From Vesta saturnalis (lineage: Eukaryota > Arthropoda > Insecta > Coleoptera > Lampyridae), in contig JARFJB010001495.1 in the NCBI GenBank assembly GCA_036346205.1, forward strand, positions 333,501 through 397,500: a stretch of DNA of 64,000 nt, written 5' to 3'. Numbering within the stretch: the stretch's first letter is position 1; each line of letters starts with the position of its first letter. The notes beneath the pieces are model-generated. The model saw nothing but the letters and a program-made list of their open reading frames with translations, was not told where the DNA came from and searched no databases. Of the stretch, positions 1 through 11,391 are shown piece by piece. The position numbers and the translations under genes were made by a program.

Positions 1-125
1 TACGGTGATCACGATCTGTTTCGTATTGGCAATAAACAGTTTACAACGAAACGTTTATTTCATTTCTAAATAATATTACTGCAGTTCGAGTATTTAACAA
101 AGTAATAAACATTCAACACCGTATA

Positions 126-157
126 CTGCCGTGCTAAGCTAAAAAGCAGTATCTCCA
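126..157 (+). repeat. Left terminal inverted repeat of the DUF7869-type transposon
   Basis: Begins CTGCCGTGCTAAG and ends GCAGTATCTCCA. It pairs with 7469-7502 with one 1-base gap and about four mismatches. Confidence 0.75.
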
Positions 158-240
158 TTTTTTTGGGAATCGGAGTTAAACTGATTTCTGGGCTCACAGA
201 TACTATATCTACGATCCTACAACGCAAGAAAGCAGTAATA

Positions 241-3200
241 CAGTGGCGTACCGAGGGTGGTGCTGGGGGGCGGTCGCACCGGGCATCAAGGCTTGTGGGG
301 CATCAAAATGGGGTATAGATATTTTTTCCTGAAGGTAAAGCAAAAAAAATCACACAAGATCTTAAATAAAGGATAATAATATATAATTTAAGGAGCATTG
401 AAGAGATTAAGCATTTCCTAGCCCGCTTCTAGGTAAATAGTATTTGTACCTACCCAATTATGCCGATCCAAGGGTATAGCTCATCAACCTTACAATGCAT
501 TCAATTAGGTGTAACGTATCAACGTGTCTTTCAATAACAGCGAATAAATACTTATATAATATTACTTATAATATTAGTAAGAGCAAAGTATAATACTTTA
601 GTAAGAGGCAGCAGTTACATCCGCAAAGGTAACATAACTTTATAAGAAACACCCTTTAGGCTTCATCGCCTTTAAAGAATTTTTTCATTCAATGTGCAAA
701 AGATTAAAATTTATTACTGGTCATATATAATTTAAAAGAGTTTATTGCAGATTGAATGTTTCCTCGTCCCTTTCTAGGTAAACAATCTTTGTACTTAGTT
801 ATGCCGACACAAGGACTTTCGGGTTTGTGAATCATCCTGCTGCAATAGAAATACAAGTTGTTGTAAAGTGCAACTGTACGTCATTGCAATTAGATTGTTT
901 CAACGCATCATAACGTCTTATTACATGATGCAAAATAGTGAAAAAGTGTAAAAGGTGCTGTATATGTACAAGTGCATTCTGGATATTAGAAAAAAACTCT
1001 TTGACGGTGAGCTACTCTTTAAAAAATTATTATTTTATTTGTACTTTTTAGTTTTTAATTACTTCTGTTTTTTTTTAATTTTCATATTAGAATTAATTTC
1101 AATACTTTTAGGGTAATTTTAGATTTTTATTTTTTTCAAAAAACCATTTAAACTTATTCAAAATGTTTTTAACAACGTTAAAAAATCTCGCAAATTTTCA
1201 GACGATATCAAACAATTAAATTTTGAACCGTTCCATCAATATTATTCTAGGCAGTTATCGTGAAGAATTCACAACTTTCAGTCTTTCATATATCCAACGA
1301 TTCATTAGATTTACTAAAACCACTATTTTTGTAGATGAAACGACAACAACCAAGTGGTGCTGAGAACAGGGCGAAGAAAAAAGCGAAGGATGAAGCAGCG
1401 AAAAAGCAAGAAGGAGTACTATTGAAATTCCTGGGTTCGATGTCAACCAACAGCAGTGCCAGTCAAAACCTTGTCGAGGTTTCAGGAACTGATGATGAAG
1501 TTGTAATGTCAGTTCAAGATCAAGGTGACACTGAAGTTGAAATTACCCAAGGAACCACGGAAACTACAACCATAGTTGAAACTGAAAAGTCTCAGATCTC
1601 CGCAGAGGCAGAATCCAGTTCGACTAACAAGGTTAATTTAGAAGAAGGCGCTTTGGATTTGATCGATATCGGGCAGTGGCCAGCGGTTATTTCGGACAAC
1701 GTTAGGATGCACCTAATTGTGACTGGTTCGGATCAACTCCAGAACATAAACCATCCGTTCGAGGAGGTTACAACTTCACTTGGAGAAAAGAGGAAGCTAA
1801 CCAAAGCGTGGTTCTTTAAGAAAATGCCAAACGGCGAAAAAGTACGCCGTACATGGATGTGTTATTGTCCAACAAGAAAGTCCTTGTTCTGTTTCTGTTG
1901 TCGCTTGTTCCCGACCCTGACCTAGTCTGAACCTGCCTTTGTTTCAGAAGAAGGTTTCAAAAACTGGAGGAAACTATCGCCCCGAGTAATAGACCACGAG
2001 TCCAGTCCATCACATCAACAATCGCTGTTGAAATGGAAGGAGCTTGAACTTCGGCATCGTACCGGTTACACCCTCGACTGTACTACTCAAGTACAAATCC
2101 AGAAAGAGCAAGAAAAATGGAGAGAGATACTTAAACGAATACTCGACATTATTAGCTTCTTGGGCAAACAAAACTTGGCTCTAAGAGGCCATTGGGAAGG
2201 TGACCCCTTCGAATCGACACAGAATAAAGGCAATTTCCTTGAGCTTGTAAAGCTTTTGTCGAAGTATGATCCCGTTCTCAAAGAACACACTCTTCGGATC
2301 CAACTTGGAGGTGCTGCACAACCATCTTACTTGTCCCCGAAAGTTCAAAACGAGTTTATAAATTTATTGGGTGAACAAGTTTGACGTCGTATTATCCAGC
2401 GGGTAAAAGAAGCCAAATATTTTGCTATAATATTTGATAGCACACCCGATGTGTCTCACATGGATCAAACTTCGCAAGTGCTTCGTTATGTTGTGATGGA
2501 AGGCCACCGTGTGTCTGTTGAAGAGTCTTTTATCGACTTTATTGACACCGAGAAGAAGAATGCCGCCGAGATTGCAAGAATGATTTTGAATAAGGTAGAC
2601 ATCATGGACTGCCGAGGTCAAGGATACGATGACGCTGCTGTGATGAAAGGGGAACACTCGGGAGTTCAGAAACGAATTTGCGATATAAATGCAAAAGCCC
2701 AGTATATTGCCTGTTCGAACCATAGTTTAAACCTAGCTGGGATCCATGTGGCACAAGAAGAAGCAAACTCTATGACCTTCTTCGGGACGCTTGATCGTCT
2801 CCACACCTTCTTCTCCAATTCCACTTACCGCTGGGACGTGCTGATCAAAACCACTGGAACGAGTCTCAAACGATTAGCCGAAACACGCTGGAGCGCGAGA
2901 GGCGAAGCGGTCAAAATGCTTAAAAGCCGCTTTCTTAAGATTTTGGAAACCCTTGAACTTTTAACTGAGAGAACCGAAAATTCGGAAACGAGATCCGCGG
3001 CTGGCAGCTTGCTCGCGGCAATGCAGTCATTCACGTTCTTGACGTATCTAGGCTTCTGGGCTCCAGTTTTAACAGAAATAAACGACGCACAGGCATATAT
3101 GCAGAAGAAGGGCTTGAGCGTTCGGGATTGTGCAGCAAAAATGAAAGCGTTAAGTGAATTCCTCACGACTTCGAGGGAAAACGTAGCCGATGCTAGTTTG

Positions 3201-4004
3201 AGCTATGCGCAGTCTGATGGTTCTGAACTTGGAATCCCTACGGAACCACAGCGTCGAATACGTCGTAAAAAGAAGATGCCTGGAGAAGAAGCCGCCGATG
3301 TCGGGTTAAGCTACAGAAATGAACTTCGGTTGGAAATATGCAGTTCCATGGATAGGGTGAACCAGGAGATTTCAACAAGATTTGAACAACTTCATGAGGT
3401 TGCTGACAAATTTGGCTTTCTTTCTCCAAGGCAACTGTTAGACGATCTAATCGACATTGATCTTTGCAACGCTCCTGATGATGACGTTGACAAGGATGAA
3501 TTTTTAGTCGAGAGAAAGCGACTAATAAATTTTGCCGCAGCATCTTCGGCCTTGAACTTGAAGGACCAAGGGCCTTTGGAATTGCTTACCTTCATTCAAA
3601 AACATAACCTTTCCGATTCAGTGCCCAACATTGCCAGCCTACTGCGTGTGTTCCTAACTCTAGGAGTTAGTATAGCTACTTGTGAAACGAGTTTCTCCAA
3701 ACTCAAATAAATAAAAAACTATCTTAGGTCAACTATGACTAACATGAGATTAAACAACCTCGCAATTATGTCAATCGAGCATGAGCTGGTCAATGAGGTG
3801 AGCTTCGACACAGTGATTAATGACTTCGCTAGTCAGAAAGCTCGTAAAGTAAATTTGTAATTGTAAAATTTATTTCTGTCTTTGTTAAGTGTTCGGTAAT
3901 AATAATAAACTTGTTAAATTCTACTCGGAACCTTTGATTTTTATCAATTTGGGGGCGTCAAAACTTCGCCGCACCAGGCAGCACTTACCCGAGGTACGCC
4001 ACTG
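241..4004 (+). mobile_element. hAT transposon (ZMYM1/DUF4371 type), complete with 8-bp target duplication
   Basis: The element starts CAGTGGCGTACC at 241 and ends GGTACGCCACTG at 4004, a perfect 12-bp terminal inverted repeat. The 8 bases before it (233-240) and after it (4005-4012) are both CAGTAATA, the 8-bp target duplication expected for hAT elements. The next inner bases are GC-rich (GGGGGGCGGTCGC on the left). The single transposase reading frame is at 1335-3860. The element sits inside the subterminal region of the older transposon at 126-7502, so it inserted later. Confidence 0.95.
1335..3860 (+). pseudogene. hAT transposase (zinc finger MYM-type 1-like) with three in-frame stops
   Basis: One continuous frame of 842 codons runs from the ATG at 1335 to TAA at 3858-3860, broken by TAG at 1923, TGA at 2382 and TAA at 3708 but by no frameshift. 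Domains in order: a charged N-terminus, a TTF-type Cys-rich zinc finger around 1850-1910 (MCYC...FCFCC), a DUF4371-type RNase H-like core (RHRTGY near 2050, IIFDSTPDVSH near 2430, CRGQGYDDA near 2610, CSNHSLNLAG near 2710), and the C-terminal dimerisation region (CETSFSKLK, then RSTMTNMRLNNLAIMSIEHE after the last stop). hAT enzymes excise and insert DNA by cut-and-paste. The TGA lies where CGA would fit the frame (TGA CGT CGT), as expected from CpG decay. As it stands only truncated products can be made unless stops are read through. Confidence 0.9.
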
Positions 4005-4693
4005 CAGTAATATTACTAGAAATATACAAAATTAACTTAGTACTTTGCAGTATCTCCACCAAATAACATGAAGTTCTAAGTTAGAAAGCAGTAAACACCA
4101 TTTACAAGCCTTGAAAGCAGTATCTCCCACGAGTATTGCACTTACTGCTTTTAGCGTTGAAAAATGCATAAAATGCGTTAGATGCTTTTTAGTTAGTGTT
4201 AATCAGTTGACATAATTGATTCCAATTTATACCATAACACACTGATTACTCCAATTAATACCCGCCTAATCATTAATTGTTATTAAGATTTCATATAATT
4301 AAATAGTAATTAGCTGTTGTGTATTTAAAACGAAGAATGTCAAAAATGGTAAATTGAAAATAGACCATCTAAAATGGGTAATAATCATTAATTGTGATAT
4401 TAATAATAAAATATTCGGTTGACCACGCAAACTAAATTTTTGCATTTCTTTCAGCGAATTTACTGATTATCAAATTATTATATAAACAGGATACAGCTTC
4501 AGATTATTTTTAGCACATGTAGGAACGCTATCTTTTTTTGAAGCGTGTTATCAATGTCTTCGTGTTAAATTTACTACCAAAGAGTTTTATATAAACAATA
4601 CAATTCTTATTAAAAATATAATAAAGTCTCAGTATCTTCCTGTCTTTACATAGTAAAAGTTCATATAATTATTATTGAGTTGAGTGAGTAAAA

Positions 4694-7029
4694 ATGAGTT
4701 CAAGTAGAGCTTTTAAAATTATTAAACTGATGGCAGAACAGCAAAACGACCAAGGTAAGTCAGCACCATACATTCATTCCTTATTCTAATTAAATACGAT
4801 AAATAAATAAGTTAAAATTTCGAGTCTTACTCAATGCAAATTATACAATGTCTAAATACCTGAAAAAAATATTATCGAGTTGATTTTGTTATTGTAACGT
4901 AGGATCCGCAAACTCCAGCAAGTCATCGACTCCAAATTCATTATCATCGGATTTGCAAAACGCATTCGGATTCATTAGTAGTCTATTTGATGAGGAACCA
5001 TCCCCCGAAAATAGTTGTGGACAATCAAATGAACTTAATTTAGATTTAGCTTTGCCTAGTAAGTAAAATTACAATCAAAAAGTTCGAAAACTTATGTAAA
5101 AGCATTTTTAGCATCGTCGGTAATTTCTGAAAATAATGTAAATAACTACTGTCAAGATTTAGCCGTACCCTGTAAGTAAAATGAAAATGATTTTTAGAGC
5201 AATAAATTAATCTTGATATATATTTTTATAAAGCAACTTCAAAAACGTTAGATCTTGATTATGACTCGGACGACTCGGTTAAGGATCCTGATTATAATAA
5301 TTTGCCCGTTGCCAGAGGACCTTCAAAATTAGTTGATCACAATTCCTCAGATGGCAGCGATTCTAATACAGAATTAACAAAGAAAAGGGAAACTAGAAAA
5401 AAAAAAAACACGGAAAAGCATCCAGGAAAAGAAAAGTGATAGGGAAATTAAGGAACGAAAGAAACATTACGTTCGTCCAGTCTGTCAAAATTGTATTAGA
5501 AAATGTCAGGAATTTTCTATCGATCATCGCCAATCATTAAATAGTACTTATTGGTCGATGAATTGGCAAGAAAGAAGAATTTTTATTTCTTCTAATATTT
5601 CAACCCATGATGTTAAAAGAAGAAGAGGTAAAGAAACAAGTTCTCGTAGTAGAACATTTAAATATTTTTTAAAAAAACTAGAAGTTTGCAAAACTTTCTT
5701 TTTAAGTACTCTAGGCTACGATAAAAAAATGATCGAATTATTACAAACGTTTTAAATAAGACTGACTCTGCCAACATCCAACCCTTCATAGATAAACGTG
5801 GGAAACACATAAAGCTGCCAAAAACAGATCGCGAGTTGATTAAAAGACACGTTGAATCTTTTGGGCCTACTGTGTCACATTATAGAAGAGAACATGCTCC
5901 AAACAGGAGATATCTACCTAATGATCTCACAATTAAAAAAATGCACAGCGATTTTGTTCAGGCAAATCCAAACGTAAGATGCTGTTACGAACTTTATCGA
6001 AAAACTGTTTCAAAAGAGTTAAATATTTCTTTCACAAAATTAGGGCATGAAGAGTGTGAAATATGCGAAATTTTTCAGTTACACAATCCCGAACATACGA
6101 AGCAGTCTTTGCCTGAAGATTGTAGTCAGTGCAATTTATGGACACAGCACATCAAAAAATCAAAGGAATCTCGTGAAAAATATAGAAATGATGCAGAAAA
6201 TAATTTTTCTCTCAACACAGTATGTTTTTCCGCAGACCTGGAGAAGGTGATTATGCTACCTCGAATTGATATGTTCAAGCAAGTAGTATTTTGCCAACAA
6301 ATTATAGTTTTTAATGAAAGTTTTGTGCCAGTTGGTAAAAAACAAAAATGTCAACCCTTTGCATGTCTATGGCATGAGTGTATATCCGGACGAAAAAAAG
6401 AAGACCTTATCAGCACATTTCATACCTTTATGTTGCATATGCGTGATAAGCAAAACATTATTATTTGGCTTGATAATTGTGCTGCACAAAATAAAAACTG
6501 GTCGCTGTTTTCCTATTTAATATATATGATTAATTCAGATGACATTTTGGCTGAAAAAATAACGTTTAGATATTTTGAACCAGGACATACCTTTATGCCA
6601 GCAGATAGCTTTCATCACCAGGTTGAGATATCTTTACAACCAAAGAAAAAAGTGTACGATTTTGCAGATTTTGTTTCTTGTGTACAATCTTGTAATTCTG
6701 GTAAGGTTGAAATTAAACAAATGAAGCAAGAGGACTTCTTTGTTTGGGTTGATAACTCCTCACTTTATAAGATTAACCATTCTAAGCCCAGACCGTATTT
6801 AAAAGACATGGTTGAAGTTGTGGTAAAGCGAGGAAGCTATACATTGTTTTATAAAAACAATTTTAATGATTCGGAAATTGAATTAAATTTTCTAAAAGCA
6901 AAGTTATACACAAAGGGCTTTGAAAAACCTCGACCGATTTCTCAACTTAGGGGCATTAAGAAGGAGAGGAAAGACATGATAATTCAAAACTTAAGGAAGT
7001 TAATCCCGGTCAACAGGCGGCAATTTTAG
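4694..7029 (+). pseudogene. Transposase gene with DUF7869-type domain, four exons, two frameshifts
   Basis: Exon 1 starts with ATG at 4694 and ends at 4754 (GTAAGT donor). Exons 2 (4903-5058), 3 (5112-5171) and 4 (from 5234) follow, all introns being phase 1 and all joins leaving the frame open. Exon 4 needs one frame change in the A-run near 5400-5410 and another near 5750 (ACGTTTTAAATAAG) before the long open stretch 5836-7029. The N-terminus is Ser/Asp-rich; a small CxxCxxxC motif (CQNCIRKC) lies near 5490. The C-terminal half has VCFSADLEKV (6220s), IIWLDNCAAQNKN (6460s) and PGHTFMPADSFHHQ (6580s), conserved blocks I recall from a widespread insect family; the Asp residues there are candidates for catalytic residues. 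No polyadenylation or host-like neighbour suggests domestication. Superfamily is inferred. Confidence 0.7.
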
Positions 7030-7468
7030 GAGAATCTTCCTGTAAATGATAATGCTGTCGTTGACGACTAGCCCGCTAGTTGAAATATATTTGAGTTTGT
7101 ATTTTGTCTTTATAAATGAGCGTTTTGTATTTTGAAAATTTAAATGTGAGGTATTATTTCTTTATTATGCTCATAACTTTTCTTGAATAACAATAAATAT
7201 TTGTTTTTATTGCTTATTTATTTGGTTTCTTTTACTAAATATTTTACTGCTATTCTAGAGCGCAAGATTAAGAATACTGTATACCTTACTAAAAAGCAGT
7301 AAGCGCCATTATACTACTTATTTAATTAAAAAACGCGTTATAGCACATAATTGTTAGAATATAAAATAAAAAGGAATAGATTTGCTTGGCTAATTTGAAA
7401 ATTATTAAATTATTTTTTGGTGGCCCAGCCATAAATATCTAAATACGCTCTAACTCAAAAGTAGCGAT

Positions 7469-7502
7469 TGTGGACATACTGCTTTCTTAGTTAGGACGGC
7501 AG
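7469..7502 (-). repeat. Right terminal inverted repeat of the DUF7869-type transposon
   Basis: Read on the minus strand it begins CTGCCGTCCTAAC and runs to GCAGTATGTCCACA, matching the left end at 126-157. TATA follows it directly. Confidence 0.75.
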
Positions 7503-7570
7503 TATATACATTTTACATTTTGCCTAAAAAAATTATTTTTCCTTAAAGTAAAAGAGATGTTTGTCAATTT

Positions 7571-7640
7571 TGGCGCCCCCCACTTTTAGGGCGCTCGGGG
7601 CGACCGCCCCGTCGCCCCTTCCCCCTTAATACGAGTGAGT
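7571..7640. mobile_element. Possible eroded hAT end
   Basis: This short GC-rich patch (GGCGCCCCCCAC, GGGGCGACCGCCCC, CCCCTTCCCCCTTAATACG) in AT-rich DNA resembles the ends of hAT elements such as the one at 241-4004. No partner end or target duplication is visible. Confidence 0.3.
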
Positions 7641-9429
7641 AATACTCACTAGTTGTTAATTATTACAACTCCAAATACAAATTTTCAATTGCTGTATTAA
7701 AATTTGAATAACATTTAAAATAAAACAAAAATGAACTTGATTCCACGCACGTTATTGTAATCATCTCTATGAAACCTTTAAGTAGAAAAATCAGTTCATT
7801 TTAAACAGAAACGTAAAGAAAAGATCAAAGGAATTTTTACCAGCTCGTTAATGTTAAAGGATTGTTTTGTAATATTTCGTAGTTTCTGAAAATTTCCATG
7901 AACAGTTTATGTTTTTGCTACGTTCAGAGTGGTCTAATGAACCGGTTATTTCTGTTACTACCAAGGTTACAACAAAACTACTCAATTTATAAAAAAAATA
8001 TATCACGAAAGCATATGTTTTTATATTAAAACTGGCTATAGAAACATCTTTAACGATGTGGGCAATAATTACCAAATTCAAAATGTAAAATTTTAAATAA
8101 AGTAATTTTTAAAGAAACTTCAGATTGTTTTAAGCCGCACTTAGCCTATTCTTTGTATTTTTATGCCAAATTTGATTGTGGCATAATTTTTCGATTATCT
8201 CTTAGTTAAGATTTTCTTTGTTATACACGTAAGTTTACAATCTCAGATAAAATATTATCGTATATTATTAGACGCCTTCCATAGATCAAATTGGAGATTC
8301 CTGCAGGAAATTAAAGTCAAGGTGATGGTTACTAATTTACTTTAACCATTGAGTAAAAATATAAGTTTTCAGTCAACGCTTTAACGTAGCCTATAATGTA
8401 AGGTAGTATTTACAACAAAAGTTTTCTGTACATTGTTCTCGATGTTTCATTATTGGGTCTAAATAACAAGGTATTTCAAAATAGCGTAGTTTATCTGTTG
8501 CGTAAGGCAGTAAATGAAACAAACTTTGTGATAAGACTGTTATTAACATTTTTATTTCAACAAGTTTATAAAATAGTTGAGCATGAAAATTTTAACCATC
8601 ATTAAGTTTATTAAACAATTATATAGTTATGTAACGTACCTAGTATTTTTAAACAAATTATTGTTTAGATACGTGATTAATTAAGTCCTTTGGTTTGTAA
8701 AGCACAAACTTCATTAGTAAAAAATTTCAAATTAACTAAATAAAATTTACGATTTTAAATATGTTCTTTACAAACTGTTACAAACAATGTATGTAGCTTT
8801 GAATTTTAATGAACGTCTTAATTAGTTTTGTGAAATACGTGAAATGTGTGTACATAATTACGGTTTAATTTAATTTTTATTTAAGTACAGGTCTGTAGTA
8901 TTATTTGCACAGTAGTCATGTGAACAGGTATATCGTAGATATTACGAACATAACTAATTTTTAATAGTTGTGTTTCTACAAGCCGCTTTTGTGTTTGATA
9001 AAAAAACTTTACTGTGTAGAGCTTCCTCCATAACTTCACGTTCAACTTCACTAACAAATAATAAAGTTTCAAATTAATAATAATGTAATATGTGGTGATA
9101 CTTTCCTAATGTTCGTTGAAGGAAAAGATTTATCAATTTTAATAAAGCAATTCTAAATTTTATTTTGTAATATAAAAATCGTAATACAGGTAATTCACCT
9201 TTGCTTTACAAGTCTTACCTAATCTCTCGCCACCACGTTGGGTGCCATTTCTGAAACGAAACGTAGGCCACCATTTTGTGGTGAAACTACTTTGTCACCA
9301 CTGACCGCCGAAATAGACAATACTTCTGTAGGTATTGCAATAATACAAAAATTATTTACCCGAGCCAGCTCTTTAATACCTATATAATTGTAATGTAAAT
9401 ATAATTTACGTGGATTTCACATAATTCTG
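7641..9429. other. AT-rich intergenic stretch
   Basis: I see no gene, RNA or recognisable repeat here. Short open frames at 7854-8081 and 8881-9072 on the minus strand have no family signature. A slightly less AT-rich patch at 9225-9315 contains GCCACCA and TGGTGA motifs of unknown meaning. Confidence 0.5.
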
Positions 9430-9895
9430 ATATAGTTTGTTTACAAATTAATGGTTATATTTTATTGCATGTAGATAGGGGATCACGAGGCGGTGAAGTT
9501 GCGTTTTACATAAAGAATTCTTTAAAATTTGAAATATGTAATTGTCCTAAAAATAATCTTGATGCGTTGGAGCAATTATGGGTTAAAATTTCAAATCACA
9601 AAGACTTCATTGACGGTATGGAAAATGCCCTTGTTACTGCAAGTCAAACATGCTCGGATGTCATCTGCACAGGTGACTTAAACATCGATATGCTCAAACC
9701 TTCTGCGTGTTGCACTGCAAGATTTAATGCGTTACTAAGTACCGTAGTATGACTCAAATCATTCGTGATGCAACAAGAATAATTAAAAGTTCGGCTACCT
9801 TGTTCGACGTAGTTATAGATTATAATGTTAACAAAGTCATGAACACCAAAGTAGTGCACTTACCTAATATATCAGACCATGCTTTAATATAATGC
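9430..9895 (+). pseudogene. AP-endonuclease domain of the non-LTR retrotransposon
   Basis: The translation shows RGSRGGEVAFYIKNSL (about 9475-9525), LEQLWVKIS (9570s), VICTGDLNIDML (9660-9695) and HLPNISDHALI (9855-9890). GDLNID and the terminal SDH are the metal and catalytic motifs of the exonuclease/endonuclease/phosphatase fold that nicks target DNA for target-primed reverse transcription. A segment between LWVKIS and FIDGM is missing compared with the family, and frames change near 9750. It is not functional as written. Confidence 0.8.
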
Positions 9896-10529
9896 ACGTT
9901 AAAATTCAATTTCAAGACTACACCAATATATCGTACAGTGCGTTATTTCTCTTATTTAGATATTCAGAACATTTAAATCTTACTCCCTGGGGCATAGTGT
10001 ATAGTTTAGATGGCGTGGACTCTAAAGTCGAGTTTATTAATGATACAATACTTGGACTAGACTACGTGACTTACACTTACCCATCAAATTAATTCGTGCA
10101 ACCAAACCTCATGCTCCATGGCTAACCCATACTGTGAAATCAATGATAGCTTTACGAAATCAAGCTCTCAGAAAATTCAATAAATCTAAAAGGGATACAG
10201 ATAATATAAAACCTTGCGTAATTTAACTAACATTGCTGTAAAAAAAGATAAACAAGCTTCTCCTCAGCATCAATTGAAGACAGGTGATCAGAAAGCAACT
10301 AAATATATATAGTAAAGTTAAGTCGCCAAATCTTCCAACACAACTAAGAGACGTTAATAAAATTAACCAATATTTTATAAACACTTGTAAAATAGGGAAA
10401 CAACAGGCCAACGCTATAATGCAGTACTATCTAAGCCACTCTCTTCCTAACATTTTTACCCAGTTTCAATTTCAACGTGTTACTGAAGAATCTGTAGAAC
10501 GTATAATACAGTCAATTCGTTGAAATGCT

Positions 10530-11045
10530 GCTGGTGTAGACAATATTAATATATCTCTATTACGATTATTTTGTCTAATTATTTTACCATAGATCACCCA
10601 TATTTTTAACTATTGTATAGACAACGGTGTGTATTTTACCTTCTTTATCCAAAAGTTTAGAAAAAATTACGGAGTTGCAAATAAAACAGTATTTTTCAAT
10701 AAACAATATAATACCCAGTACACAATTTGGATGTCGTTCTGGACATAGTTGCACTACATTGCTACAGTTAATAACTGATTAAATATGCTTAGCGGTAGAC
10801 GGTAACCAAGTTCACCTATTAATACTACTGGACTATAGCAAAGCGTTTGACACATTAAATCATGGCATCTTACTCTCAATATTAACATATGTAGGGTTTA
10901 GTAAAAGTGCTATTACTTTGGTTTCTATGTTTCTGTCTTTAAGATATCAAATAGTGTCTTTAGATAATATGCAATCACATCCTTTGCTGCTAACTTCTGG
11001 AGTTCCACAAGGATCTGTTCTTGGTCCTCTTTATTCATTATATAC
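10530..11045 (+). pseudogene. Reverse transcriptase, N-terminal half (non-LTR)
   Basis: Recognisable motifs, in several frames, are AGVDNINISLL near 10530, SLEKITELQIKQYF near 10655-10695, TQFGCRSGHSCTTLLQL near 10720-10770, LLDYSKAFDTLNHGIL (10828-10875; the Asp is a catalytic residue of motif A) and TSGVPQGSVLGPL near 10995-11033. The gene stops at 11045 because of an insertion and resumes at 13981. Confidence 0.8.
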
Positions 11046-11391
11046 ATTCTTAATTTCACGCTTTAAGGGGGGCATCGTCACGTAAAGGAAAACCTTTAAT
11101 AACGACAGACAATTTTTCGCTTTTTTAATCCTGACATCTGCGGTGCAGTGTTCAAACTTTTTAAATAATTTGTACAACTGATTTCTGTAAAACGCGCGTG
11201 GGATTTCTAACATGTACTATTGCAACTTAGTGTTGGCATGGTAGATAATAACTAAATAAATTACAAAAAAATCAAAAACAAAGTTATAATAAATTTTATG
11301 TGGGTACAAAGTGCAAGATTGTTAACATGCCATAAGAGTAATTTGCATCCGATTGCAGTATTTCATATTCTATTGTTTCAAAAGTAAAGTA

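Larger units (their letters stand above)
126..7502 (+). mobile_element. 7.4-kb DNA transposon with DUF7869-type transposase, Sola-like (superfamily uncertain)
   Basis: The two ends are imperfect terminal inverted repeats of about 32-34 bp starting CTGCCGT, seen at 126-157 and, reversed, at 7469-7502. Both are flanked by TATA (122-125 and 7503-7506), which would be a 4-bp target duplication; because TATA is its own reverse complement the exact end is ambiguous by a few bases. Inside both ends the motif AGCAGTA, often extended to GCAGTATCTCC, recurs (146, 232, 4047, 4088, 4117, and reversed or direct near 7245, 7296, 7478, 7499), which fits transposase-binding subterminal repeats. The transposase gene lies at 4694-7029. 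A hAT element (241-4004) is inserted in the left part. A 4-bp duplication suggests a Sola-type element, but I assign that from memory of the protein family and it needs a search. Confidence 0.7.
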
